From: Bog-159 sp963818855
Lineage (GTDB): Bacteria; Acidobacteriota; Terriglobia; Bryobacterales; Bryobacteraceae
Length of the DNA stretch: 64,000 nucleotides
NCBI GenBank assembly: GCA_963818855.1
Contig: CAWFUH010000017.1
Coordinates: 124,001 to 188,000 of the forward strand
Direction: 5' to 3'
The notes under the pieces are model-generated. The model ran no database searches. It was not told where the DNA came from and saw only the letters and a program-made list of their open reading frames with translations. This document shows positions 47,685-58,225 of this stretch, in pieces. Made by a program: the position numbers and the translations under genes. Each line of letters opens with the position of its first letter. Position 1 is the stretch's first letter.

Positions 47685-50216
47685 TTAGCGTGTATCGATA
47701 CCCTCAGCCATGTAGAGTTCCGACAGTTTCGAACTCCGCATCAAGGCATACCGCCGTCCGTCGGGCGTGATTCGCAAGGAATCTATCGAATATCCCTCGG
47801 GCATCACCAGTTCGCGCAACAGGGTCCGCGTCCCCGTGGCGAGAGCGACCCGGTAGATTGCGGCCGGCGTATGGCCGCCTTTGTGAAGTACGAACACAGC
47901 ATGGCTGTCCGCCGTGAATCCCGCTAGCCGATCCGGTGGCTCCAGGTCCACTCTGCGCGGCTCGCCTCCCTTCAGCGGCAAAATCGTTGCATGGCTAGAA
48001 GCGCTGAAAACTAGCAGGCTGCCATCGGGCGAGACGAATAATTCGTTGGCGCTACAGTCGAGGCCTTCCGGGGAGACGGGCTGCAATTGATGCAACGCCA
48101 GAGAATACGTGTAGATCCGGAGTCTCTTTTTAGTCTCGAATCCAGACACGACGTAGCCCGTTCCATCTGGAAGGAACGCCCGAATCCGGGCTCCCGTCAG
48201 CCCGGGAAATGATAAAGTCTGCTGCTCTCCCGCCCCGGTTGGGATCAGAACTTGTTGTCCGGAAGGAATAGTTGCAGTCACCCACTTGAAATCCGGCGAT
48301 AGAAGCTCGCCAAGGCCGTCCGACAGCCGCACGGCCGGGGACCCATCGGTGGAACGGATATAGATTCCATAACGCGAACTACCGCTCTGTCCGGTATTGG
48401 AAAACAGCACGGTGTTGCCGTCAGGGGACAGGTCGGCTAGTTCCGGAGCATCGAGCCATGTCAGATCGCGCTCCCCGCCCTGCTCCGCTGTATTCGCCAT
48501 CAACTGGCGCGTGAGGTGGTGGATGCGCAGCAGCACGCGCCCATCGCTCGTCGCGGAATCGATATTGACGCTGGCGCCGGGGAATTGATATAACTCCCGA
48601 ACCTTGCCTGACAACGTCACGGCTTTCAGGGTGTCGAAGGATGTGCCCCCGGAACTTGCAATAAACCAGACCTCGCGGCCATCGGGAGACCAGCAAAACT
48701 GGTCTTGCATGCTCGCTATAAGACCTGGAACAAGATCAGTAAACTGGCCTTGAAGATTCAGAGTGGAGATAACATCGTCGCCTTTGTTCACGCGCAGCAG
48801 AGCGATTCGATCGCCTTTTGGAGATACGCGGATCGTTGGCGACCAACCGACTTTAGCGATCGTTCTCCCCAGCGGGTATTCGATCTGAAATCCGGGATGC
48901 AGATTTCGTATAACGGCTAGTTCAGATCCGTCGGGCGACCAGTCCGCATCCTCGATGTCGGTCGCAACGTCACGAGGCGCGGTCCCATCCATTCTGGCCC
49001 GTGAAAGCACGCCTCCTTTCAGCAGCGCCAGATCCCCTGTGGAAGACACGGACGCGAGCTTGACCCCTTCCGGGAGAGCCAGCGGGCGCGACTCCGGATT
49101 GCCAAGAACCGTGGAATACACCCCGTTCTTCGATCCCCTCCAATCCGCCGAATAGACAAACGTCTTGCCGTCCGCGCCGAACCGCGCGCGATCGATTGAG
49201 CCGGTCTGGAATGTGAGCCGTTCAAACACCGGCGTCCGCACCGCCGATTGCTTTCGGCTGAGCCACCACCAGCCAGCCAAGATCGAGGCAACCACGGATA
49301 CAACAGCCAGAATTCCGTAGATACCGGCCCTCGATTTTCGCGTGACTGGCGAAGCGCTCACATCCGGGGATGACGCGACCGAAGGATTGGAAAGCGCTTC
49401 GAGGGCAAACGCCAAGTCAGCAGCGCTGTGAAACCGCACCTCACGGTCCTTTTCCAGGCACCGGCGAATAATGCTGGCGAGCGCTGGAGGCTGCGCCGTG
49501 AATTCAGGTGGCTCCTCCCGTAGAATTGCGCTCATCACGTCCATGGCGGTGTCGCCCAGAAACGGCCGGCGTCCGGCCAGCATCTCGTACAACACACATC
49601 CCAGGCTGAAAAGATCGGATCCGGCTCCGAGCGCCTCGCCGCGCACCTGCTCCGGACTCATATATGCCGGCGTCCCCATTACCGCTCCGGGCGAGCTGAA
49701 AAGGGCGGTCGTCTGCGACTCCGTGGAAGAAGCCGCCGGCAACTGTTTCGCCAGCCCGAAATCCAGAATCTTCAACCTGCCATCCTTCGTAATCAGGAGA
49801 TTCTCAGGCTTGATATCCCGGTGAATGATGCCTTTCGCGTGCGCCGCGGCCAGGCCTCTGGCCGTTGCGAGACCCCACTCGATCGCGCGCCGGGGCGCGA
49901 CCGGACGATGATCCAGCTTCTGCCGCAGCGTTTCACCTTCGAGCAGCTCCGTCACAATGTAGGGAGAACCTTCAAACACTCCCGTGTCGAAGACAGAAAG
50001 TATGTTGGGATGGGACAACGCAGCTACCGTGCGAGCTTCGATCTCGAAACGGCGTAGCCGGTCGGTATCGTTCGCTACGGCAGCCGGAAGTACTTTGATG
50101 GCGACGTCGCGGCCCAGACGTCCGTCCGAAGCGCGAAAAACGTCCCCCATCCCTCCGGATCCGAGATGCCCGATGATCTCGTACCCACCAAGACGCACAC
50201 CAGGACCAAAACTCAT
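47685..50216 (-). CDS. Ser/Thr protein kinase with C-terminal TolB/WD40-like propeller
   Basis: 843 residues. The kinase domain (about 12-275) has GHLGSGGMGDVF, VAIKVLP, HRDIKPENLL, DFGLA and MGTPAYMSPEQVRGE, so all catalytic residues are present. A membrane segment (GIYGILAVVSVVASILAGWW, about 300-320) leads to an extracytoplasmic propeller with repeated SPDG/SPDGREVW motifs (WSPDGSELAVIRNLHPGF, LSPDGNTVLFSNTGQSG, VSPDGSLLVFSA). This kinase-propeller fusion is very common in Acidobacteria and is thought to sense an envelope ligand. Targets are unknown. A similar propeller tail fragment lies at 6064-6237. Confidence 0.93.
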   Translation of the reverse strand: MSFGPGVRLGGYEIIGHLGSGGMGDVFRASDGRLGRDVAIKVLPAAVANDTDRLRRFEIEARTVAALSHPNILSVFDTGVFEGSPYIVTELLEGETLRQKLDHRPVAPRRAIEWGLATARGLAAAHAKGIIHRDIKPENLLITKDGRLKILDFGLAKQLPAASSTESQTTALFSSPGAVMGTPAYMSPEQVRGEALGAGSDLFSLGCVLYEMLAGRRPFLGDTAMDVMSAILREEPPEFTAQPPALASIIRRCLEKDREVRFHSAADLAFALEALSNPSVASSPDVSASPVTRKSRAGIYGILAVVSVVASILAGWWWLSRKQSAVRTPVFERLTFQTGSIDRARFGADGKTFVYSADWRGSKNGVYSTVLGNPESRPLALPEGVKLASVSSTGDLALLKGGVLSRARMDGTAPRDVATDIEDADWSPDGSELAVIRNLHPGFQIEYPLGRTIAKVGWSPTIRVSPKGDRIALLRVNKGDDVISTLNLQGQFTDLVPGLIASMQDQFCWSPDGREVWFIASSGGTSFDTLKAVTLSGKVRELYQFPGASVNIDSATSDGRVLLRIHHLTRQLMANTAEQGGERDLTWLDAPELADLSPDGNTVLFSNTGQSGSSRYGIYIRSTDGSPAVRLSDGLGELLSPDFKWVTATIPSGQQVLIPTGAGEQQTLSFPGLTGARIRAFLPDGTGYVVSGFETKKRLRIYTYSLALHQLQPVSPEGLDCSANELFVSPDGSLLVFSASSHATILPLKGGEPRRVDLEPPDRLAGFTADSHAVFVLHKGGHTPAAIYRVALATGTRTLLRELVMPEGYSIDSLRITPDGRRYALMRSSKLSELYMAEGIDTR

Positions 50217-50454
50217 GGGATCAGTTTATCTAACTACTGAAGTGGGGGCTGCGCAAAGTTTGCCTTGGATCGGGACAGTACAACTGTCGTATTGCCTTCA
50301 TCCATCTAATTCTGGGAATACGGGCCGCATAACGAAGATGACCAACGATTGAACTCCATTTTCGGACCCTATCACTTCATACCTATCTGCAATACTTCCG
50401 AGGTTCCAGCCTATTAAAAAGAAGGACAAAGCGCTCAGATGGTGCCACCAAGCC

Positions 50455-51753
50455 TCAGACCTTTTCGGGCACAACGAACGGCTCGCGGTACTCGCGCCGG
50501 AACATCCGGTTGGCTTCCGCATCGCCTTCACAGGAGTAGCTGACGGGGTCGAAATTCAGACTCCGGCCCAGGCGGTACGAGATGTTCGCCAGGTGAACCA
50601 GTGTGGTGGAGGTCGCGCCTTCGTCGATAGGCGCGAAAAGGTCCGCCTGCTTGCGGCTGCGCATGACATCTATGAAGTTGGCCCAGTTGTTGCCCAGGTC
50701 GGTACCGGATGGTCCCGGCTTCTGCTCGCGTCCGAGCCAGGTCTGGTATTTGCCGGAATCCTCGCTCCAGACCGCCATGTAGCCCTTGGAGCCGTAGAAA
50801 ATCACGCCGACGTTTTGCGGGCTGGGCGCCTCGATGCCGGCTTCATGGTTGGTGATCCAATGGCGGACTTCGAAGGTCATCATCTTCTTCTTGCCGCTAT
50901 CGTCAAATTCAAAGCTGGCGCTGAGGGTATTGGGCGTCTCCTGGTCGTCGTCGAACATGAAGTGCCCGCCGATGGCGCTGACTTTGGTTGGATAGTTCAC
51001 GCCCAGTCCCCAGCGAGCCATATCCACCTGATGAACGCCCTGGTTGCCCAGGTCGCCATTGCCGTAGTCCCAGAACCAATGCCAGTTATAGTGAAAGCGA
51101 TTCTGGGTGAAGGCGTGCTCCGGCGCCGGACCGAGCCACAGGTCGTAATGCACACCGGCGGGCACCGGCGCTTCCGGCTTGCGGCCGATGGTGTCGCGCC
51201 GCTTGTAACACGTGCCGCGGGCCATGTAGACATCGCCAATGAGACCAGCGCGGAGCTGCTCGACCACCGCACGCCCGACGCCCGAGCGTTGCTGGGTGCC
51301 GTGCGCGACAATGCGGTTGTACTTCTGCGCGGCAGCTACGATCTGACGGGCCTCGAACATATCGTGTGAACAGGGTTTCTCTACATAGACATCCTTGCCG
51401 GCCTGACAGGCCCAAATGGTCTGCAGGGTGTGCTGGTGGTTGGGCGTGGCGATGGAGACAGCATCGATGGACTTGTCTTCGAGCAGCTTGCGCAGGTCGG
51501 TGAACGCCATGGGACGCTTCCCTTTGGCTTTCTCGACCGCGGCTACCGCGGTGTTGAGCACGGACTCGTCGACATCGCAGATCGCAGCAATTTCGACATT
51601 GGCCATCTGATTATAGGCACTCATGTGGTCGCGCCCGCGGCCACGCACACCCACACACGCCACGCGAACGGTGTCATTGGGGCTGCCGAGAGCGCTCGAG
51701 CGAAGCATGGCTCCCGCCGTAATAGCGGAACTCAAAAAATATCGTCGGTCCAT
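50455..51753 (-). CDS. Gfo/Idh/MocA family oxidoreductase with Tat-like signal
   Basis: 432 residues from ATG 51753. The N-terminus RRYFLSSAITAGAML resembles a twin-arginine signal. A Rossmann domain follows (VRVACVGVRGRGRDHMSAYN, AAICDVDESVL, DAVSIATPNHQHTLQTIWAC, GKDVYVEKPCSHD with the conserved EKP). The C-terminal domain has WHWFWDYGNGDLGNQGVHQV, DMARWGLGVN. Tat-exported Gfo/Idh enzymes use NAD(P) on sugars or inositols. It is divergent from the PmoA-type gene, a frequent neighbour in carbohydrate loci. Confidence 0.88.
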   Translation of the reverse strand: MDRRYFLSSAITAGAMLRSSALGSPNDTVRVACVGVRGRGRDHMSAYNQMANVEIAAICDVDESVLNTAVAAVEKAKGKRPMAFTDLRKLLEDKSIDAVSIATPNHQHTLQTIWACQAGKDVYVEKPCSHDMFEARQIVAAAQKYNRIVAHGTQQRSGVGRAVVEQLRAGLIGDVYMARGTCYKRRDTIGRKPEAPVPAGVHYDLWLGPAPEHAFTQNRFHYNWHWFWDYGNGDLGNQGVHQVDMARWGLGVNYPTKVSAIGGHFMFDDDQETPNTLSASFEFDDSGKKKMMTFEVRHWITNHEAGIEAPSPQNVGVIFYGSKGYMAVWSEDSGKYQTWLGREQKPGPSGTDLGNNWANFIDVMRSRKQADLFAPIDEGATSTTLVHLANISYRLGRSLNFDPVSYSCEGDAEANRMFRREYREPFVVPEKV

Positions 51754-51943
51754 GGCATGTAGTTTACGCCCGACGGGAGTCGGGCGCAATGAGCGATGCA
51801 TGGCGACGCATGGCTGAGAGCGATGCATGGCACAGCCGCCGGTTATAATGGCCGGGGATAATGCCTTCAAAACCGCGTCTGACAAATGGCGAGCGTCGGG
51901 AAGTCGGAGTTATTTCCGCAGTCTCTCGAAGGAGGAGATTGGT

Positions 51944-52930
51944 ATGAATGTGGCTCGCGATGGTCCGGTTGCGGCGATCGTTTGCATCTTTTCGGCCGTT
52001 TTGATCGGTGGAACGGTTGAGTTAAAGCGCGCTCCGCATCAGATTGACATCAACATCGACGGAAAGCCCTTCACTACTTACTATTTCGATCCTGAAGTGG
52101 CCAAGCCGTACCTGATGCCATTGCGAACAGCATCTGGCGACATCGTCACGCGAGGATTCCCGATCCGGAACGACGTTTCGGCGGGTAACCCGAAAGCAGG
52201 CTCGTTCGAACCGCACCAGAGGCCGCTCTACTTCGGCCATGGGGACATAGACGGCCTGGACTTCTGGGAGGAGCCAGTGTTCGACAAATACTACTCGGAT
52301 CATGGGCACCAGGCATACGGCCACATGGTCCTGAAGAGCATAGAAGAGTCCCGCGAGGAGCAGGAAACCGCCATGATCCGGGCGCGCTTCACGCTGGACG
52401 ATCCGAGCAATCGGGTCATCGGCGAGGAGACCCAGTCTTTTTCCTTTCATGGCGACGGGCAAACGCGCGTCATTGACTGCGTATTCGTCCTTTATGCGAC
52501 TGCCGGTCCGCTCGATATGGGCGACACCAAGGAGGGCACTTTCGGTATCCGGTTGGCTCCCGAGCTGAGCGCACCGCTCGGCCACATGGTCAACTCAAGC
52601 GGCGCGGACGGGGAACGGGCGATCTGGGGCAAGCCGGCCGACTGGGTCGATTACTCCGGAACCATCTCGGGAAGGCAGGTCGGTGTGGCCGTACTCGATC
52701 ACCCGAAAAGCTTTCGCCACCCGACCACGTGGCACGCGCGCGCGTACGGTTTATTCGCCGCCAATCCGTTCGGCCTACGCGAGTTCACGCGCGACCAAAA
52801 CAAGGACGGCGCCTGGACGATTCCGGAAGGAAAGTCACTTACGTTTCGCTATCGCGTCTTGATCCATGAGGGCGACTTTTCCCCTGCCCGCATCGGGGAC
52901 GAATATCATCGCTACGCAGCGGAGAACTGA
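51944..52930 (+). CDS. PmoA family (DUF6807) protein
   Basis: 328 residues from ATG 51944 with GGAGGAG before it. An N-terminal hydrophobic segment (AAIVCIFSAVLIGGTVE) may be a signal. The family pattern is clear: FTTYYFDPEVAKPYLMPLRT, ASGDIVTRGFPIRNDVSAGN, HQRPLYFGHGDIDGLDFWEE, GERAIWGKPADWVDYSGTIS, VAVLDHPKSFRHPTTWHARA, YGLFAANPFGLREFTRDQNK. PmoA-like proteins are exported and found in carbohydrate-use loci, but have no proven activity. Divergent from the Gfo/Idh gene. Confidence 0.88.
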   Translation: MNVARDGPVAAIVCIFSAVLIGGTVELKRAPHQIDINIDGKPFTTYYFDPEVAKPYLMPLRTASGDIVTRGFPIRNDVSAGNPKAGSFEPHQRPLYFGHGDIDGLDFWEEPVFDKYYSDHGHQAYGHMVLKSIEESREEQETAMIRARFTLDDPSNRVIGEETQSFSFHGDGQTRVIDCVFVLYATAGPLDMGDTKEGTFGIRLAPELSAPLGHMVNSSGADGERAIWGKPADWVDYSGTISGRQVGVAVLDHPKSFRHPTTWHARAYGLFAANPFGLREFTRDQNKDGAWTIPEGKSLTFRYRVLIHEGDFSPARIGDEYHRYAAEN

Positions 52931-53064
52931 GTTCGGCGGGTTGATCTTTTGAGGAACCGCGCAAAACGGGCCCACGGCCGCGCCACCATTATCGCGCGAG
53001 CTTTCTATCCTTCATGGCGGCGTGGACACGCGCCCCTTTGCGCTTCTTACCAGAACGGCGGACG

Positions 53065-54063
53065 ATGAAGAAGACCCGGAATTTTTCCGATCCCCCGATC
53101 CGGCAGATCCGCCCGGCAACGCGCGCGCGCCGTTGCGCTCCCTTCATTCTGGCCCTGTTGTTCGGTTGTGGAAAGCCGCCACTGCGCTTTCCCTTGGAAA
53201 GAACACCCGCCCGCCTCGAGCGCGGCAAATATCTGGCGAATACAGTGGCGATTTGTTTCCACTGCCATTCCGAGCGCGATTGGGAAAATTCGCCAGGCGG
53301 TCTCCCGGCGGCCGGCCGGTTAGGCGCCGGCAGGGTACTCTATCCGGGGTTTCGCCTCACCTTTCCCAACATCACTCCGGATCGCGAAACCGGGGCCGGA
53401 ATGTGGTCCGACGAGGATTTCTACCGCGCTCTGACCCAGGGCATCGGACACGACGGCCGCACTCTATACATCGAGATGCCTTATCGTCAATTCTCGCAGC
53501 TTTCCGACGAGGACCTGGCATCCGTCATCGTTTACCTGCGCTCGCTCCCACCACTGCGCAATGCCTTGCCCAAATCCGAAATTCCGAAAGCGTTGCTGGC
53601 CCGGATCAAGCCGTTGTCGCCGCGGCCTCGTAATTTTGCTCCTGATCTTTCGACGCTGCAGAAGCGCGGCGCCTATCTGGCCGCGGCGGCGGCGTGTACG
53701 TATTGCCACACGGCGCGCCATGACGAGGAAGATATGCCCGGTATGTATTTCGCGGGCGGCATGCCGTTCCAAGGAGCTTGGGGGAATGTGGCCAGCGCCA
53801 ATCTGACACCGGATCCTTCGGGTATTCCCTATTATGACGAGCGCATCTTCGTGGAGGTCATGCGCACCGGACGGAACGATGCCCGGAAGATTAACCCGGT
53901 GATGCCATGGCCGTATTTTAGGGGGATGGCGGAGGACGATTTGCGGGCGATCTTCGCCTATTTGAGGACACTCGCCCCCGTAAAGCACCGCGTCGACAAC
54001 ACGGAAGCGTTCTCATTGTGTCGGAAGTGCGGATACAGGCATGGCCTGGGAGAGATGAATTAA
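53065..54063 (+). CDS. dihaem cytochrome c, probable lipoprotein
   Basis: 332 residues from ATG 53065. A hydrophobic segment ends in LALLFGC, a plausible lipobox with Cys near residue 34. Two haem c motifs, CFHCH (about 64-68) and CTYCH (about 211-215), begin two cytochrome domains, each followed by the usual distal Met regions (IEMPYRQFSQLSDEDLASVI; NPVMPWPYFRGMAEDDLRAI). A third C-x-x-C near the end (LCRKCGYRHG) lacks the His after the second Cys and would not bind haem covalently. An electron-transfer role is likely. It lies upstream of the TonB receptor. Confidence 0.85.
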   Translation: MKKTRNFSDPPIRQIRPATRARRCAPFILALLFGCGKPPLRFPLERTPARLERGKYLANTVAICFHCHSERDWENSPGGLPAAGRLGAGRVLYPGFRLTFPNITPDRETGAGMWSDEDFYRALTQGIGHDGRTLYIEMPYRQFSQLSDEDLASVIVYLRSLPPLRNALPKSEIPKALLARIKPLSPRPRNFAPDLSTLQKRGAYLAAAAACTYCHTARHDEEDMPGMYFAGGMPFQGAWGNVASANLTPDPSGIPYYDERIFVEVMRTGRNDARKINPVMPWPYFRGMAEDDLRAIFAYLRTLAPVKHRVDNTEAFSLCRKCGYRHGLGEMN

Positions 54064-54156
54064 CGAATCCAGGCGGTTGGGATCCTTGACACAAACGCCC
54101 GATTCGGTGTATTCGTAGTCTCTGATTTCAATGGGAGCTTGTTCCTAGGGGGATCC

Positions 54157-57100
54157 ATGGTGGTGCGAAGTCTTGCGGGAAGTGTTTTAGCGGCCTGTTG
54201 GCTGACGGCATGCGCGGCGCCCGCCTGGGGCCAGGCGGTGGCGAGCGCACAGATCTCGGGCGCGGTTGTAGATCCCACCGGCGCAGCGGTTCCTGGCGCA
54301 AAGATCACAGTTACACAGACCGCCACGCGGCAGATGCGGATCACGCTCAGCGGCTCGGATGGCGCGTATGTACTGCCGAATCTGCCGGTGGGGCCTTACC
54401 AACTCGAGGTCGCAGCCGACGGTTTCAATAATTACCTCCGGACTGGAATTCATCTGGAGGTCAGCAACGACGTCACCTTAAATATCACGCTGACCGTTGG
54501 ACAGATCAAGCAGGAAGTAGCGGTGACGGCGAATGCAACCATGGTGGAGACGCAGACAACTTCCGTTGCGCAGGTAATCGACCAGCGAAACGTTGTCGAC
54601 CTGCCGCTGAATGGCCGCCTGGCCACGCAACTGGTGATGCTGTCGGGTGGCGCGAATGACATCGGCCCAGCAAATGGCATGAGTGATTTGACCGGCAGCA
54701 AAAATTATTTCAGCGCGGATAGCATTTCGGTTGCAGGCGGACAGGCCAATGGAACGAATTACCTGTTGGACGGCGGCGAGCATATGGACACGTTCTCCAA
54801 CGTCAATCTTCCCTTCCCGTTTCCGGACGCGATTCAGGAGTTCAGCGTGCAGACCAGCAGCCTTTCGGCGCAATATGGGCTGCACGCGGGAGCTGTGGTT
54901 AATGTAGTGACCAAGTCGGGAACCAACGAATTCCATGGTGATGCGTTCGAATTCGTGCGCAACGGCGACTTCGATGCTCGCGACTTCTTTGCGGCCTCCA
55001 CCGACACCCTAAAGAGGAATCAGTTTGGAGGCACCATCGGAGCACCGATCAAGAAGGACAAAGTCTTTGGCTTCTTTGGGTACCAGGGAATGTACATACG
55101 CACCGCGCCACCCTCATCGATCGGCCACGTGCCTACCCAAGCGGTGCTGAATGGAGACTTCAGCCAGTTGGAATCCGCTGCGTGCCAGTCGAGCGGCACC
55201 GCTCGTACGATTATCGATCCGACCACCGGAATACCCTTCCAGAACAACATGATCCCCACCTCCCGGCTCAACCAGCAGGCTCTGAAACTGGCCTCCTACC
55301 TGCCGGTCTCATCCAATCCGTGCGGCGAAGTGACCTATGCCATTCCGGAACCGCAGCACGAATCCCAATACATCGGCAGAGTAGATTGGAACCAAAGCTC
55401 CAAGCACAGTCTGTTCGGGCGCTATTTCTTCGCCGACTACAAGAGTCCGGCAGCCTTCGACAACGACCTGCTGCTTACTACCCAACGCGGAGTGGCGGAC
55501 CGCAGCCAATCGGTCACGGTGGGCGACACTTATTCAATCAATGCCACCACGGTCAATTCCCTGCATGCCACATGGACACGGCTTGCCATCACGCGCGGAC
55601 CAGCCTCGGACTTCATAAACCTCACCGACGTCGGCGTGAATATGTTCTCCGCCGCGCCGAACTATATGGATTTCGCGGTCAACGGCTATTTCGGAGGAGG
55701 CTGCGGCAGTTGCGCGCCCGCCATTCTCAACCAGGACTCCTATCAAGTTGCGAATGACTTGGATATGGTCCGCGGCCGGCATCACATCTCAGTAGGCGTG
55801 GACTTGATTCATTATCAGTTTAATTACAGAAATTACGTCATAGCCAACGGCTCGGTGACCTTCAATGGAGAGTCCTCCGGCGACGCGCTGGCCGATTTCA
55901 TGCTTGGGTTGCCCAGCTTTTTTGAGCAAGGAAATCTCCAACCGTTCGATGGCCGGCAGAGCTATGTTGGCGCCTACGTCCACGATAATATCCGGCTCAG
56001 TAAGCGGCTCAACGTGCAACTCGGCCTGCGCTGGGAGCCTTACCTGCCCGAGCGCGAAAAGTACCACCGGATGCAACACTTCGACGCGGCGGCGTTCGCC
56101 GCGGGCACCCAGACAAACCAGTATGTCAATGCTCCGCCGGGCTTATTTTTCCCTGGCGATCCGGGGATGCCGAGTGCCTCCGCTTTCCCAAGATATGCGA
56201 TCTTCGAGCCCCGTGTGGGCCTGGCTTGGGACCCGACAGGTAGCGGGCGCCAGACTATTCGCGTAGGCTACGGCCTCTTCTATGACACCATGGAAACGGC
56301 TTACCAGGAGGACCAGACCGGGGACTCTCCGTGGGCCAGCACCATCGATTTGCCGAGCCCGGCGGGAGGCCTGACGAATCCCTTCCAGGGATACCCGGGC
56401 GGCAACCCGTTCCCGTCGCCTTCCCCACCCAGCAAGAATCAGGTTTTTCCTCCGGAAGGCCAATATTATAACTATCCTTTGCATGCTCACCCTACTTCGG
56501 TGAATCAGTGGAACATTAGTTATGAGCGCCAGTTCGCCAACAATTGGCTGGTATCGGCGACTTATATCGGCAACAAGAGCTCGCACATCTGGACCGGGGA
56601 AGATGTGGATCCGGGGGTTTATATCCCAGGAAACTGTAATGGGTCACCCTGCTCCACGACTTCAAATACGAATCAGAGAAGGGTCCTTTATCTCGAAAAC
56701 CCTGTCGCCGGCTCCTTGATTTCGGACATTTATCAGGCCGATGATGGGGCCAACGCTGAGTATCAGGGCCTTCTGCTTAAGGCGGAGCATCGTTTCAGCA
56801 ACCACTACTCGATCCTGGCGAATTACACGTGGGCACACTGCATCAGTGAGGCGGATGCGGAGGGTGATCTGGGCGGTCCGCAGACGCAGAATCCATACAA
56901 TCGAAATGGCGAGCGGGGGAATTGCGGATTCGATCTGCGAGGCACCTTCAATCTGACATTTGTTCTCCAATCTCCCCACTTTGGCAATGCGTGGGCGAAC
57001 CGGCTGCTTGGCAACTGGCAACTCGCCCCCATCTTCTCGATTCACACTGGAACATGGTTCTCCGTCGTTACCGGTGTTGATAATTCTCTGACCGGTATCG

Positions 57101-57450
57101 GGCTCGATCGGCCGAATGTAGTCGGAAATCCTTATGTAAGAAACCTGAGTACCCAACAATGGCTCAACCCCAGCGCTTTCGTCCCGAACGCATTGGGTAC
57201 ATTTGGCGATGTGGGTTCGGACTCGCTATTGGGGCCCGCTTTTTTTAATATCGACGCGGCCGTAAGCAAGCGTTTCAATATCAAGGAAACGCAACAACTC
57301 GAGTTGCGGTTTGAGTTCTTCAACGTCACGAACCATGTGAATTTCAACGTTCCCAATCTGGACACCAACATACAGGACCCCACGTTTGGCCAACTCCTGG
57401 GGGACGTGGCTCCGCGCATCCTGCAGTTTGCAGTCAAATATACGTTTTGA
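54157..57450 (+). CDS. TonB-dependent receptor with carboxypeptidase-regulatory-like domain
   Basis: 1097 residues from ATG 54157. Signal peptide (SLAGSVLAACWLTACAAPAW, cleaved near GQ). The CarboxypepD-reg domain (about 28-115) reads AQISGAVVDPTGAAVPGAKI, GSDGAYVLPNLPVGPYQLEV. The plug (about 125-245) reads VDLPLNGRLATQLVMLSGGA, YGLHAGAVVNVVTKSGTNEF. A long 22-strand barrel ends ...APRILQFAVKYTF, with the terminal Phe required for BAM insertion. This is the Oar-like class expanded in Acidobacteria. A polymer or peptide substrate is likely but cannot be named. Confidence 0.93.
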   Translation: MVVRSLAGSVLAACWLTACAAPAWGQAVASAQISGAVVDPTGAAVPGAKITVTQTATRQMRITLSGSDGAYVLPNLPVGPYQLEVAADGFNNYLRTGIHLEVSNDVTLNITLTVGQIKQEVAVTANATMVETQTTSVAQVIDQRNVVDLPLNGRLATQLVMLSGGANDIGPANGMSDLTGSKNYFSADSISVAGGQANGTNYLLDGGEHMDTFSNVNLPFPFPDAIQEFSVQTSSLSAQYGLHAGAVVNVVTKSGTNEFHGDAFEFVRNGDFDARDFFAASTDTLKRNQFGGTIGAPIKKDKVFGFFGYQGMYIRTAPPSSIGHVPTQAVLNGDFSQLESAACQSSGTARTIIDPTTGIPFQNNMIPTSRLNQQALKLASYLPVSSNPCGEVTYAIPEPQHESQYIGRVDWNQSSKHSLFGRYFFADYKSPAAFDNDLLLTTQRGVADRSQSVTVGDTYSINATTVNSLHATWTRLAITRGPASDFINLTDVGVNMFSAAPNYMDFAVNGYFGGGCGSCAPAILNQDSYQVANDLDMVRGRHHISVGVDLIHYQFNYRNYVIANGSVTFNGESSGDALADFMLGLPSFFEQGNLQPFDGRQSYVGAYVHDNIRLSKRLNVQLGLRWEPYLPEREKYHRMQHFDAAAFAAGTQTNQYVNAPPGLFFPGDPGMPSASAFPRYAIFEPRVGLAWDPTGSGRQTIRVGYGLFYDTMETAYQEDQTGDSPWASTIDLPSPAGGLTNPFQGYPGGNPFPSPSPPSKNQVFPPEGQYYNYPLHAHPTSVNQWNISYERQFANNWLVSATYIGNKSSHIWTGEDVDPGVYIPGNCNGSPCSTTSNTNQRRVLYLENPVAGSLISDIYQADDGANAEYQGLLLKAEHRFSNHYSILANYTWAHCISEADAEGDLGGPQTQNPYNRNGERGNCGFDLRGTFNLTFVLQSPHFGNAWANRLLGNWQLAPIFSIHTGTWFSVVTGVDNSLTGIGLDRPNVVGNPYVRNLSTQQWLNPSAFVPNALGTFGDVGSDSLLGPAFFNIDAAVSKRFNIKETQQLELRFEFFNVTNHVNFNVPNLDTNIQDPTFGQLLGDVAPRILQFAVKYTF

Positions 57451-57595
57451 TGTAAAAACGACGACGGCCTCCGGCCGCGGGATGAACGACGCACACTCAG
57501 GAGCTTGTTCTGACAGGTCCTGGTAAGTCGCGCGCAAGGGCCACCGCTGCAGCAGCGGAGGACCCAGCGGAGGAAATTCGCCAGTCCGGAAAGGA

Positions 57596-57686
57596 ACCGT
57601 TGGTACATCAAGTTACAAGCAAAACCGCGCGCCTCGAAACGTACTCGTAAAGCCGAACTCCAGTCGCGGCAGACTGGCGCGAGCAC
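57596..57686 (+). repeat. direct repeat A, copy 1 (91 bp)
   Basis: Begins ACCGTTGGTAC and ends GAGCAC; the right part contains TAAAGCCGAACTCCAGTCGC. It aligns without gaps to 62748-62838 with about 13 mismatches by eye. Confidence 0.8.
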
Positions 57687-57964
57687 CAACCCCCACCAAA
57701 GCGCTCGCGGACGCGCTCGCGGCGCACCGGGTTTGTCAAAAGCGCTCACTTGACCGGTGTTTTTTATTTTGCGCGCGCGGCCCTCGTCGGGGCTTTTCGA
57801 TTAAGCTTCGACCATTTTTCGACGGGCGCGCCATTGCGCGAAACTTGAGCCATGAGCAGGGCTGTCTTACCAACAGCTCGCCGCGCAGGCCGCCGAAGTT
57901 GGGCGCCGTATCGCCGATTACAAGGCGGCGGACTATCGGGAGCAGCGCGACGAGCTGGTGCGGC

Positions 57965-58225
57965 GCCGGCGAAGCGAAACCAGCGCCGCGTTTTGCGTTA
58001 CCGCGTGGATCCCAGGCGAACGTCGCGCGACAAGCCCAGCGTTCCCTGCCATCTCTCCATTCATGGCCATCGCGCACCACGAAGCGCGAGCGGCGGCGGT
58101 CACGGTGTGTCACGTCAGTGCGGGAGGGTCTGGCGGCGCTCTGGCCGGTGCGGGCGGCTATCGCTACGGCCTAATCGCTCGCACAGGTCCGGCGCCAGGC
58201 GCCAGGCGTGGGCATCGGAGCGAGC
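57965..58225 (+). repeat. direct repeat B, copy 1
   Basis: Shares GAAACCAGC, ACCG..TGGATC.CAGGCG, TGCCATCTCTCCATTCATGG, CGGCGGTCACGGTGT, CACGTCAGTG and TAATCGC.CGCACA with 59145-59445. Small gaps occur. Borders approximate. Confidence 0.65.
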
